From the NCBI GenBank assembly GCA_947644305.1, contig CANRYS010000001.1:186001-250000 (forward strand): DNA of 64,000 bases, given 5' to 3'. Below the pieces are notes generated by a model. The model saw nothing but the letters and a program-made list of their open reading frames with translations, did not search any database and was not told where the DNA came from. This document shows positions 33,723 to 42,573 of this stretch, piece after piece. Made by a program: the position numbers and the translations under genes. The stretch comes from an uncultured Roseburia sp. (GTDB lineage: Bacteria > Bacillota > Clostridia > Lachnospirales > Lachnospiraceae). Positions within the stretch are counted from its first letter, which is position 1. Every line of letters starts with the position of its first letter.

Positions 33723-35693
33723 TTAATGCGGAAGTTTCTTGCTGGATTCATAAAATTCTGTAAATTTGTGATCCAAGCTCTTTTTCTCCCGTCTTCGTTC
33801 CTCTTCTTTTATGTGATAGGTAGGGACGAGATCCGAAATGATTTCTTTGATATTAGAGACCTCGCTGTATACCTCTTCATACAATCGCTCCAACTGGTCA
33901 AAAAATGCAGCTTCATCAAACTGAATTGGCTTTCCAATATGAATCAAGGCATTTTCCGTCTCCGTCAGCCCCTCCTCATCCATAAGAATCTCCTCATACA
34001 GTTTCTCTCCCGGACGAAGCCCGGTGTAAACGATCTTTATATCCTCGTCGGGAACATATCCGGAAAGCTTGATCAGGTTTCTGGCAAGATCATCGATCCT
34101 CACCGGCTCTCCCATATCGAGAACGAAGATCTCACCACCCTTGGCAAAAGCTCCCGCCTGCAGAACCAGAGAAACTGCCTCTGGTATCGTCATAAAATAC
34201 CGGATGATGTCCTTATCTGTCACCGTCACCGGTCCTCCCGCCTCGATCTGCTTTTTAAACAACGGAATCACGCTTCCATTGCTGCCCAATACGTTTCCAA
34301 ACCGTACTGCCACAAAATCCGTAGAGGACTGTCGGTTCAACCCCTGCACAATCATTTCACAGATCCGTTTGGAAGCCCCCATGATATTCGTAGGATTCAC
34401 TGCCTTGTCGGTAGAGATCAAGACAAACTTTTTGGAGCCGTATTTATCCGCCGCCAGGGCTGTCTTATAGGTACCAAATACATTATTTTTGATCGCCTCA
34501 TTCGGGCTGTCCTCCATCAGCGGCACGTGCTTGTGGGCCGCGGCATGATAGACGATATCCGGCCGGTATTGCTCAAAAATCTTATCCACCCGGCTGGTGT
34601 TGCGCACAGAACCGATCAAAACTTCCAGATGCATATGGGGATACTTTGCCCGGAGCTCCTGCTGGATGTCATAGGCATTGTTTTCATACACATCAAAAAT
34701 GATCAACATCTTGGGTTGATTTGCCGCCAACTGCCGGCATAGCTCGCTGCCTATGGAACCGCCCCCACCGGTGACCAGCACCACTTTATTTTTCACATAA
34801 CCGGTGATGGATTTCAGGTTGGTCTCCACCGGCTCTCGTCCCAAAAGGTCCTCGATCTGAACCGGACGAAGCTTTTCTACTGCCGCTTCGCCATTCACAA
34901 ACTGATACACCCCTGGAAGGATCTTTAACTCCGCCCCGGTCTGCTGGCACAGCTCCAGGATCTCTTTCACATCCTTTTTTGGGGCACTGGGCATGGCGAG
35001 CACGATCTCATCGATGGCAAAATACTTCGCCGCATCCAAGATCCGTTCTCTGCCGCCGATCACCTTTACACCGTTGATAAACGTGTTGTGCTTGGCTTTG
35101 TTATCGTCGATGATACAGCAAATATTGCTGTCCAGCTTCTTGCTCATTTTCAGCTCATTGATCACGATATTACCAGATTCTCCCGCTCCGATCACCATCG
35201 TATTGCGCATCCCTACGCCATGGACGTTTTCGTTGTACAAAAGCCGGATGATCCGGTAGGAAAACCGGACGCCCAGCGTCATAATAAACAGAAGCAGCAG
35301 ATAGATCACAAAATAAGATCTCGGCAGTCTCCGGTAGGTTCCAAACACTGTCAAAAAGTGGACCACCGCAGACAGTGCACATGCCACGGCAATATTTAAT
35401 ACCTCTCCGAGACTGGCATAGCGCCAAAGACTGTTATACAGACGGAACAGGGCAAAGATCAGCAGCGTGATCAGTGTATTGATAATGATAAGCTCCTGCA
35501 GCGTCGTCACATACCCCTGGGGATAATCCGACGTGATACCGCTTTTTATGAACCGGTCCCATCGCAATTCATAGCGGATAAACAACGCCGCAAAAGAACA
35601 CAGGTTAATACAGGCTGCGTCCCAGACCACCAACAGAATCCGATAGATCATAGACAGCCTGCCACTTTCCACATATTTTTTAAACCAGAGCAT
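33723..35693 (-). CDS. Membrane nucleotide-sugar 4,6-dehydratase (CapD/WbpM/PglF family)
   Basis: About 656 residues. Four N-terminal membrane helices and a CoA-binding-like region (VIGAGESGNIVINEL) precede a short-chain dehydrogenase domain with TGGGGSIGSEL, HAAAHKHVPLME and STDKAVNPTNIMGASKR. The C-terminal signature YFMTIPEAVSLVLQAG and GLRPGEKLYEE match UDP-GlcNAc 4,6-dehydratases that begin bacillosamine-type or FucNAc/QuiNAc synthesis. ATG 35693 follows GGAGGAAGG. It is the first gene of its minus-strand unit and has element C upstream. Confidence 0.92.
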   Translation of the reverse strand: MLWFKKYVESGRLSMIYRILLVVWDAACINLCSFAALFIRYELRWDRFIKSGITSDYPQGYVTTLQELIIINTLITLLIFALFRLYNSLWRYASLGEVLNIAVACALSAVVHFLTVFGTYRRLPRSYFVIYLLLLFIMTLGVRFSYRIIRLLYNENVHGVGMRNTMVIGAGESGNIVINELKMSKKLDSNICCIIDDNKAKHNTFINGVKVIGGRERILDAAKYFAIDEIVLAMPSAPKKDVKEILELCQQTGAELKILPGVYQFVNGEAAVEKLRPVQIEDLLGREPVETNLKSITGYVKNKVVLVTGGGGSIGSELCRQLAANQPKMLIIFDVYENNAYDIQQELRAKYPHMHLEVLIGSVRNTSRVDKIFEQYRPDIVYHAAAHKHVPLMEDSPNEAIKNNVFGTYKTALAADKYGSKKFVLISTDKAVNPTNIMGASKRICEMIVQGLNRQSSTDFVAVRFGNVLGSNGSVIPLFKKQIEAGGPVTVTDKDIIRYFMTIPEAVSLVLQAGAFAKGGEIFVLDMGEPVRIDDLARNLIKLSGYVPDEDIKIVYTGLRPGEKLYEEILMDEEGLTETENALIHIGKPIQFDEAAFFDQLERLYEEVYSEVSNIKEIISDLVPTYHIKEEERRREKKSLDHKFTEFYESSKKLPH

Positions 35694-35722
35694 CCTTCTT
35701 CCTCCATGCATGTTTTCCTCTA

Positions 35723-35853
35723 TGCCGCCACAGACGGCACAAACAATTTGTGAAGAACGCTGCTTTTGCGTTCTTCCGGTGTAAATAGGCGGCTTTGCCG
35801 CCGTAGAACTTCTTAGCTTTCATTTATTGAAAGCTTAGTAGTTCTATTCACAC
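35723..35853 (-). repeat. Structured leader element C (multi-hairpin)
   Basis: Five hairpins in a row: TGCCG/CGGCA (35723-35739), CACAAA/TTTGTG (35738-35752), GAAGAACGC/GCGTTCTTC (35752-35776), GGCGGC/GCCGCC (35788-35802) and AGAACT..AGCTTTCA with complement (35805-35845). An outer GTGTAAAT/ATTCACAC pair (35779-35853) encloses the last two, a three-way layout like that of element B. The first hairpin recurs in element D. It is upstream of the dehydratase gene. Confidence 0.7.
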
Positions 35854-35907
35854 TTTTTCCTTTTCTACAATTATTATATAAAAAAAAGTTGAAAAAATCA
35901 ACATATG

Positions 35908-35933
35908 AGAGTATACTCACTAGAGTGTACTCT
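35908..35933. promoter_or_regulatory. Inverted repeat upstream of the ligase gene
   Basis: AGAGTATACTC and GAGTGTACTCT are separated by ACTA, a near-perfect 26-base palindrome about 20 bases before the start codon. It may be an operator or a leader hairpin. Confidence 0.45.
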
Positions 35934-35955
35934 TAGGAAGAAATGGAGGATCATC

Positions 35956-37317
35956 ATGAAAAATAAATTGCAACGGATTATCTGCTGTTATATTATCTTT
36001 TATGCTCTATACAGCGTTTCAACTCGGTTTATACCAACAGCAGTACTGTGGGAAGGACCGGCGGCAGATATTTTATATAAGTCCATCATCATCGGAAGCG
36101 GCATTCTTTCGCTCCTCTGCCTGTATGTTTTGAGAAACAGCCGGAAACCGGATATCCAGACCATTCTTCTCGGTGTATTTATCCTAGTTCTCGGTGTATC
36201 TTCCCTTCTGAATTACAAATATGAACTGGCAGGTAATATTCTTGGACTTGTTACCTTTGCCTCCCAACTGATTCTTTTTTATTTTCTGCCAAAGATTCTT
36301 ACGGAAAACAGACTTGTGCGCTGTCTGCAACTCACAGCCCTTTTATCCTCTTTTTTTTGGAACATAGGCTGCATCGCCTCTCTCTGGCAATATATAAGAA
36401 ATATCCACTATACGATTTTGAATCCAGAAGGACACAGAATTAGACAGGGCATCGTCGACGGCAGGCTCTTTGGGTTATTTTCAGATCCGAATTTCGCCGC
36501 CTTTACTTCCCTGATCCTGATTCTCCTTCTGCTGTTTACGATCCGTAAGACCAACTTTTTCCCATTAAAGATCTACGGCTGGACAAGTATCGTTCTCAAC
36601 ACCTGTTATATCATTATGTCAAACTCCAGGACGATCTTTATCGCAGCAGCAGGTACGATCTTATTTACCGTGGTTCTCATTACCTATCGGCAGTACCGTT
36701 CCAAAGAGGAATTCGACCTGGGCAGTTTTTTTATTCAGAGTGCAAAAAGGGGGGTGATCGTCCTGGCTGCCATGATCGCGGTTTACTCTCTTATCTTTTT
36801 CCCACTGCGCCAGATCGGACAGATGTTGGAGCCGGAACGCGCCGTAAATGACATGATCCGCGAGGATGTGAATACCGATAACATCACCAATAATCGCTCT
36901 ACCATCTGGAAAAATTACCTGTCTCTGTATAAAGAAAAACCCCTGTTTGGCTTTTCTGTCCGAAGTGCTCTTCCCTATGTGACAGACAAGTACCCGGACA
37001 GCTATCTGGCTAAAACTCAGTACGTCACCCACAATGGCTATCTCTCCCTCCTAGTGGAGACCGGAGCCGTCGGTTTTTGCGTGATGGGTACTTTTTTCCT
37101 GCTAATCTTTTTGCAGTCTGTAAGAAAACTTCAGCAAAAAGAAACAGTCAGTGAGAGCTACTTATTTTTTGCCTCGCTGACTGTTTCCATCCTAATCTTT
37201 TTGATGTGCTTTCACGATGTGTTTTTTACGGTAAATATTGAGACCATGCTGCTTTATATCGCCATCGGCTATCTCCACTGTGCCAACAAAGGAAGTTTGG
37301 CAGCACAGTCAGCCTGA
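35956..37317 (+). CDS. O-antigen ligase/polymerase family protein
   Basis: About 453 residues with ten or more membrane segments. The ligase-type loop follows LFGLFSDPNFAAFTSLIL and NSRTIFIAAAG, and a large outer loop holds the RSTIWKNYLSLYKEKPLFGFS and HNGYLSLLVETG stretch seen in WaaL/Wzy proteins. It would join or polymerise lipid-linked oligosaccharides at the outer membrane face. ATG 35956 follows GGAGGATC. It faces the GT4 gene and the ends overlap by nine bases. Confidence 0.88.
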   Translation: MKNKLQRIICCYIIFYALYSVSTRFIPTAVLWEGPAADILYKSIIIGSGILSLLCLYVLRNSRKPDIQTILLGVFILVLGVSSLLNYKYELAGNILGLVTFASQLILFYFLPKILTENRLVRCLQLTALLSSFFWNIGCIASLWQYIRNIHYTILNPEGHRIRQGIVDGRLFGLFSDPNFAAFTSLILILLLLFTIRKTNFFPLKIYGWTSIVLNTCYIIMSNSRTIFIAAAGTILFTVVLITYRQYRSKEEFDLGSFFIQSAKRGVIVLAAMIAVYSLIFFPLRQIGQMLEPERAVNDMIREDVNTDNITNNRSTIWKNYLSLYKEKPLFGFSVRSALPYVTDKYPDSYLAKTQYVTHNGYLSLLVETGAVGFCVMGTFFLLIFLQSVRKLQQKETVSESYLFFASLTVSILIFLMCFHDVFFTVNIETMLLYIAIGYLHCANKGSLAAQSA

Positions 37318-38415
37318 CACCATATCCTCGATCAGTGCCCGCCACTGGCTGAGGATTTTTTCTCTTCCGAAATCTTCAAGATTCCTACCGGAACACTCTG
37401 ACATCTGAACCCGTTTCTCCTGGCTGCACAGAAGCTCATAGATCTGACATGCCATCTCTTCTGTGTCATAGGGCGGTATCAATATACCATCTGTTCCATT
37501 TTCTATGATCTCCCCTGGTCCCGACACGATATCAAAACTCACCAGTGGCAGATGATTGGCTTTCGCCTCTAAAAGAACCAGAGGAAGCCCTTCCCGGTAA
37601 GAAGTAAGCACATACATGCTGTGTCCCCGGTAACAGCGCTCCATCTCGTTGGTCAATCCCATAAGTTTTACATTCTCCTCCAGTCCCTCTTCCTGTATCC
37701 GCTGGTGGATCTTCTCCCACAAATCTCCTTCTCCATAGACTTCCCAGACAAAATCCGTCGTCTTCTTTTGCAGCGCCGCCGCCACATTTACCAGAAGGTC
37801 CATTCCCTTTTCCCTGGAAAAACGTCCCGCTGTCAGTATCTTCCGGCTGTCCGCATCATAATCCCTGGTCTCTCCCCGGACCACATCATCAATCCAGTTG
37901 TAAATCGTAATGACCCGCCCCGGCGGATACCCAAATTTCTCATAATACGCTTTCTCACTCTGTCTGGTCAGTACCACCGTCCGTTCCGAATACCGAGAGC
38001 CAATGGTTCTCATGATCCGTGCCGGCTTCTCGTGCCACTGATTCAATAGGGCTCCATGATCACAGAACACCTTTGGTATCTTCAATCTCCGTCCCAGCAG
38101 GCCTCCGCACAAACCAGCATAGGCGCCCACATAAAACAAAAGATCAATATTTTCCTGGCGGCAGAAACGACGAAATTTCTTTCCCGCTTTCAAGATCACA
38201 TCCCGTATCCTCCCCTTATAGGGCAGGATATTCTCATAATGAATGCCTTTTTCTAACGAATAGGCACACACCGATTTCTCATGGATCAGGCTGATAATAT
38301 AGATTTCATACCCTTCGTCCTCTCTGGCAAGTACGTTGGCAAGGTTTTGAAGTACCTGCTGGGCGCCTCCCCTGGTACTCATATCAAAATTTACAAAACC
38401 GATCTTTCTCTTCAT
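37309..38415 (-). CDS. Glycosyltransferase family 4
   Basis: About 368 residues of the GT-B fold: N-terminal GGAQQVLQNLANVLARE and a C-terminal donor-binding domain with ILTAGRFSREKGMDLLVN, GEGDLWEKI, LMGLTNEME and PLVLLEAKANHLPLVSFD. The EAKA stretch is the usual nucleotide-sugar site. It adds a hexose to a lipid-linked glycan in the cytoplasm. ATG 38415 follows AGGAAG. It is the last gene of the minus-strand operon running from 42.3 kb. Confidence 0.92.
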   Translation of the reverse strand: MKRKIGFVNFDMSTRGGAQQVLQNLANVLAREDEGYEIYIISLIHEKSVCAYSLEKGIHYENILPYKGRIRDVILKAGKKFRRFCRQENIDLLFYVGAYAGLCGGLLGRRLKIPKVFCDHGALLNQWHEKPARIMRTIGSRYSERTVVLTRQSEKAYYEKFGYPPGRVITIYNWIDDVVRGETRDYDADSRKILTAGRFSREKGMDLLVNVAAALQKKTTDFVWEVYGEGDLWEKIHQRIQEEGLEENVKLMGLTNEMERCYRGHSMYVLTSYREGLPLVLLEAKANHLPLVSFDIVSGPGEIIENGTDGILIPPYDTEEMACQIYELLCSQEKRVQMSECSGRNLEDFGREKILSQWRALIEDMVSG

Positions 38416-38482
38416 AATCCATCTTCCTTCCAAAATCCCACCTGGCGCCGTCGAGCTAGTTCAAAGAATCCATCGAGCTAAG

Positions 38483-39469
38483 CTAATCTCCCATGATTTT
38501 GTAATACAGATATAAAACTCTTGTCCTCTGGCGCTTCATGAGATTCAACAAAACTCTGTCTTTTACCCCAAAACACTGCTTCCTGTCATAAAGCCTGCCC
38601 ACGCTTTTCATGTTTCCCCATTTCCTCATGTATTCCCGACAGGTTCCGACATCAAATCCAGATCTCCCCACCAGGGCATATAATTTATTTTTGACCGCGG
38701 TCAGATAAAAATGGTATAAAAATTCGGGGTCCGGCTTTCCTCCGCAATGATCCCAAAAAACAGCCACACTCTGGAACAGCCGCTCCTCGATCTCCATGGA
38801 ATCCTCCCGGAATTTGAAAGAGAGGGACTGATCATTCACGTTGTGGTAAAAATACAACGCCTCTGGTAGCAGACTGATTTTCTCCGCCTGCTCCAGCACC
38901 ATTAGGTTAAACAACAGATCCTCTCCTTTGTTAAGATCCAGCGGAAATGCCGCCTCTGCCTGCTCGAGCACCCTTCTCCGGTACAGCTTGTTCCAGGGAA
39001 CATGAATCAAAAACTGGGTAAAAAGAGAGGGAAACTGCTCCCGGATGCCCTCCCGACCCTTGAGCAAAAGATCCAGAGGCAGAACCTTCCCCTGCTCTCT
39101 TTCGTTATAGTAGCCACAGATGACAAGATCACTGGCATCCCGCTCCATGCGTTCCACCAGAAGACGGCAGGCATCCGGATACAACATATCGTCACTGTCT
39201 GCAAACTGGATGTACTCCCCCTGTGCCCTGGCAAGACCGTAATTCCTCGCCGCCGATACGCCCTCATTTTCTTTTGTGAACACATGGAAACAAGCGTAGT
39301 TTTTTTCATACTCCCTGCAAAGTTCCAGACTTCCGTCACTGGAACAGTCATCCACCACGATGACCTCCAGTCTGTCAAAATTCTGGTTTACAATACTCTC
39401 AAAACATTCTGCCAGCCGGTCCCTGGAATTATAGACTGGAATAATAATAGATAGCAGCCCTTTGTTCAT
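38483..39469 (-). CDS. Glycosyltransferase family 2
   Basis: 328 residues. A GT-A domain at the N-terminus shows IIIPVYNSRDRLAECFESIVNQ, VDDCSSDGS and the metal-binding QFADSDDML, followed by a helical C-terminal part. The donor sugar is unknown. A short intercistronic gap of 67 bases downstream holds a direct repeat of TCGAGCTA. GAGGG precedes the ATG. Confidence 0.92.
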   Translation of the reverse strand: MNKGLLSIIIPVYNSRDRLAECFESIVNQNFDRLEVIVVDDCSSDGSLELCREYEKNYACFHVFTKENEGVSAARNYGLARAQGEYIQFADSDDMLYPDACRLLVERMERDASDLVICGYYNEREQGKVLPLDLLLKGREGIREQFPSLFTQFLIHVPWNKLYRRRVLEQAEAAFPLDLNKGEDLLFNLMVLEQAEKISLLPEALYFYHNVNDQSLSFKFREDSMEIEERLFQSVAVFWDHCGGKPDPEFLYHFYLTAVKNKLYALVGRSGFDVGTCREYMRKWGNMKSVGRLYDRKQCFGVKDRVLLNLMKRQRTRVLYLYYKIMGD

Positions 39470-39485
39470 CTTTCCCTCGTTCCTC

Positions 39486-40370
39486 TCATGGTTTTTCTGA
39501 TCTACGTTTCACCGGATAACTCTTTCCCCGATACTTTTTGTAGCTGTTATGAACATCCACACACATGCCATCGTGGGAGGGAACCTGCTTCTCCTCCGGC
39601 GGCAGCTCCATATAATTACCGAAGGCCATTTTCAGATACGTGTCATAACCGACAGGAATAGGCAATTTGTAGCCCTCGAAGTCTTTGTACACAGCAGATT
39701 CAAAGATCTCCCTGGGATATTCATTCACCATATAATTGTAACGCACACAGAGTTCTGTCACACAGTCGCAATCGCGGATAGGATACCGGGACATATGACG
39801 TTCACAGATTCGCGCCATCCGCCAGCGGTTCTTCCATCCCGGAGCCAGGGCTAACATACACTTTCCGATGGCATACAATAATTTCCCCTTGCTGGTGGGC
39901 GCCTCCTGGTTGATGTAGATCTGATAGGCAAGTCCCCACAGAAGCTGGCATTTGCGTCTCCAGCGGGAAGAAGGACAGCCATCCAGAGGCAGGATCTCCA
40001 ACCGGATACCGTGGGCCATATCAAGATCCATCTGTCTCTCCTTTACAAAGGTAGTCTCCTCATCGGTGATCGCGGTGAGCTGAGACCGTAAAAACTCCTT
40101 TTCACTGGTCCGGCTCAGCCGGTACTTGCTCTCATCCATCTCCTGCTTCCACAGACGGCACATTTTCTCATAATCCTCCCTGGGCATAAATACGTCGATG
40201 TCATCGTCCCAGGGAATAAACCCTCCATGGCGCAGCGCGCCAATACATCCGCCGCCGCACAGATAAAACAGCAGATGATGTCTCTCACAAAATTCCTGAA
40301 ACACCAGCGTGATCTCCAGACATTTTTTCTGAAGCTCTTTTAATTCTGCCAGCTCTTTTTCACTCAGCAT
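39486..40370 (-). CDS. LicD family phosphotransferase
   Basis: 294 residues of the LicD family, with the diagnostic CGGGCIGALRHGGFIPWDDDIDVFMPREDYEKM and DVHNSYKKYRGK near the end. LicD proteins transfer phosphocholine or related groups onto surface glycans and teichoic acids. It is a tandem paralogue of the next LicD gene (both about 290 residues), 16 bases after the GT2 and 10 before the second copy. No choline uptake or LicC cytidylyltransferase gene is in the window, so the transferred group may be something other than choline. Confidence 0.9.
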   Translation of the reverse strand: MLSEKELAELKELQKKCLEITLVFQEFCERHHLLFYLCGGGCIGALRHGGFIPWDDDIDVFMPREDYEKMCRLWKQEMDESKYRLSRTSEKEFLRSQLTAITDEETTFVKERQMDLDMAHGIRLEILPLDGCPSSRWRRKCQLLWGLAYQIYINQEAPTSKGKLLYAIGKCMLALAPGWKNRWRMARICERHMSRYPIRDCDCVTELCVRYNYMVNEYPREIFESAVYKDFEGYKLPIPVGYDTYLKMAFGNYMELPPEEKQVPSHDGMCVDVHNSYKKYRGKSYPVKRRSEKP

Positions 40371-40379
40371 AGTTTGTCC

Positions 40380-41255
40380 TCACATTTCCTCTCTATCTTC
40401 CACTGGAACACAGGGCCTGTCCAGATCCAACAGGACGCAGTCATGGTGTGCCTTCTGTTTTTCCTTTGGCGGCAACTGCATATAGTCGCCAAAGGCTTCC
40501 CTGAGATATCCGTCGTAACCGATGGGAATGGGCATCTTCCGTCCCTCAAAATCCACGAAAACCGCCTTTTCAAACCATTCTTTCCGGTATTTTTTCTTCA
40601 TATAATATGGTCCCGAACAGAGCTCGGTAATATAGCGGCATTCCCGAATCGGATAGCGGGTCATCTTTTTCTTTGCCAGCTTCCAAATCCGACAGCGGAT
40701 CTTCCTTCCCCGGAAAATCCCTAGAAGCAGGCGGCTTCCCGCCGCCATCAGCCCCCCATGCTTTTCTGGCACAGTCTGCGCCCGAAACAGCGAGTAGATC
40801 AGCGCCCATATACACTGAAAGGTTCTCTGCCACCGTCCCTCCGGATACCCATCCAGGGGGATCACATCCAATGCCACTCCGTGGGGGATGGCAAGATCCT
40901 TCTGATAGGGCTTCACCTGAGTGGTCATGCTGTCTCTGAGGGTGGCAAAATTGTTCCGGTCCACATAATCTTCTGTGGTATCTGACAGAAGATAGCGCTT
41001 TCCCTTCTCATAAGACCGCCACTGACTCACAAATACCTCATAGTCCTCTCTCGGCATAAAAAAATCCAGATCGTCATCCCAGGGGATAAACCCTTTATGC
41101 CTTAGCGCCCCGATACATCCCCCACCGCAGAAATAACAGACCAGTCCCCGTTCCTGACAGAACGCCACAAACACCTCTGCCATTTCCAGGCTCACCCTGT
41201 GCAGTCCCTCTAATTCTTTTTCCGAATATTCTCTCTGTTCCATCGGCTCTCTCAT
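40380..41255 (-). CDS. LicD family phosphotransferase (second copy)
   Basis: 291 residues with CGGGCIGALRHKGFIPWDDDLDFFMPREDYEVF and a C-terminal stretch, LDLDRPCVPV. It is clearly related to the neighbouring copy. Its ATG overlaps the stop of the upstream glycosyltransferase (ATGA). Two LicD proteins in one operon suggest two acceptor positions on the repeating unit. Confidence 0.9.
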   Translation of the reverse strand: MREPMEQREYSEKELEGLHRVSLEMAEVFVAFCQERGLVCYFCGGGCIGALRHKGFIPWDDDLDFFMPREDYEVFVSQWRSYEKGKRYLLSDTTEDYVDRNNFATLRDSMTTQVKPYQKDLAIPHGVALDVIPLDGYPEGRWQRTFQCIWALIYSLFRAQTVPEKHGGLMAAGSRLLLGIFRGRKIRCRIWKLAKKKMTRYPIRECRYITELCSGPYYMKKKYRKEWFEKAVFVDFEGRKMPIPIGYDGYLREAFGDYMQLPPKEKQKAHHDCVLLDLDRPCVPVEDREEM

Positions 41256-42340
41256 TCCTTTTCCGGTTGGTTTTCACAAGTAAAACGATTCTTTGTACTT
41301 ACCTGTTTTCTCCGCCAAAAAGGCATCTTTACCAGTCCTGCCAGCGTCCCCACTCCATAGCTCACATGCAGAAAAAAGAACAGTACCGGCAACAAAAGAT
41401 GTCCTAAATATTTTTTCTGTCCTCTGATAGCCAAGACCGCCATCCCCACAGCCATCAGCCAGTACATCGACCACATCAGCACCGCCAGCAGAGGATAGGA
41501 CAGCCATGCCAGAAGGGAAGTAAACAATATCCCGCACACAAAGGCAAAGGGCACAAAGTGATACAGAGAGAGACAGCCAGGACAGACGCCCACTGTCAAT
41601 CCGATCCAATAGCCATTGGCACACTTCTGACGGCACATCTTTCCCAGATTCGGCCGAATCATCTGGTAGGAAATGATCCCCGGTACCATACAGAGCCGGA
41701 ACCCGTTCTGGCGCAGGCGGTAGTGAAATTCATTGTCCTCCGTCCGCCCCAGATCCTCCCGGAATACCCCTGCCTTTTCAAAAACTTCCCGTCGGTAGGC
41801 TCCGTGAAAAAATGACTTCACATAAGCTTTTTTCCCCTCCCGGCGAAATCCTGCGGCGCTGCTGCCGAACATAGAACTCTCAGCGGTGAGAAGAACCTGT
41901 TGCCAAGGGGAGTCCTCTTCTACAATATTGGGCCTGACGCCTCCTGTTACCATCTCTCCCTCTTCTAGCGCCTCCACATTCCTCGTCACAAACTCCGGCG
42001 GTATACTGCTGTGGGCGTCCACCCGAATCAGCGCCTCTGTGGTAAATGCCTGGATAGCACAGTTCCAACCGCAGCTCTGACGCCGTTTCGTATTATCCAC
42101 CACCTGGATATTGAAAAACTCTTCTTCATGCTCTCCCGCAAACTTCTTCATCAAATCCCTGGTGCCATCCTCAGACCGGCTGTCCACCAGCACCACTTCC
42201 ATCTGATCGTGGGGATATGTCTGTTTTACCACATCCTCCAGAATCTTCGGGAGATTTTTTTCCTCGTTATATGCGACGATGCCAACTGAAACCTTCAAGC
42301 TATCCCTCTTTTCATCCCAATTATAAAATACCCTTTTCAT
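41252..42340 (-). CDS. Glycosyltransferase family 2, ExoA-like, membrane-bound
   Basis: 362 residues. A GT-A domain (VGIVAYNEEKNLPKILEDVV, VDSRSEDGTRDLM, VRVDAHSS, EDNEFHYRLRQNG) is followed by three or more C-terminal membrane helices (FAFVCGILFTSLLAWLSYP). This resembles succinoglycan ExoA-type transferases. The metal-binding DxD is present as DAHS. It is the first gene of the operon, and GGGGAAGGG lies upstream of the ATG. Confidence 0.9.
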   Translation of the reverse strand: MKRVFYNWDEKRDSLKVSVGIVAYNEEKNLPKILEDVVKQTYPHDQMEVVLVDSRSEDGTRDLMKKFAGEHEEEFFNIQVVDNTKRRQSCGWNCAIQAFTTEALIRVDAHSSIPPEFVTRNVEALEEGEMVTGGVRPNIVEEDSPWQQVLLTAESSMFGSSAAGFRREGKKAYVKSFFHGAYRREVFEKAGVFREDLGRTEDNEFHYRLRQNGFRLCMVPGIISYQMIRPNLGKMCRQKCANGYWIGLTVGVCPGCLSLYHFVPFAFVCGILFTSLLAWLSYPLLAVLMWSMYWLMAVGMAVLAIRGQKKYLGHLLLPVLFFFLHVSYGVGTLAGLVKMPFWRRKQVSTKNRFTCENQPEKE

Positions 42341-42414
42341 ACTTGCAAGCCCTTCCCCGGAAAAACTTCTTGCCCTTCCGTTCCGAAAGGTTTATACTTA
42401 AAATTATATTGATG

Positions 42415-42443
42415 TTGGGGACAGAAGGTATACTGACCCCCAA
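42415..42443. repeat. Short inverted repeat in a divergent intergenic region
   Basis: TTGGGG and CCCCAA flank CAG/CTG, a near-perfect hairpin. Another inverted pair, CCGCAA (42478-42483) and TTGCGG (42519-42524), lies nearer the plus-strand gene. The 233-base gap 42341-42573 holds no gene. It might be a remnant of an insertion sequence, which I cannot show. Confidence 0.35.
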
Positions 42444-42573
42444 TAAATGCTACAGATTGCTTCGTTGTTTACAACTCCCGCAATCCTTTAAACATTATCA
42501 TATCATAAAATTTAGTACTTGCGGAATTTTTTTCCACCCTCCGGCGACGCGCTGGAATTAATAGGAGAAGATT

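Noticed and set aside
42415-42443. Insertion-sequence end
   Set aside because: No transposase frame or target duplication is seen, only a short inverted repeat.
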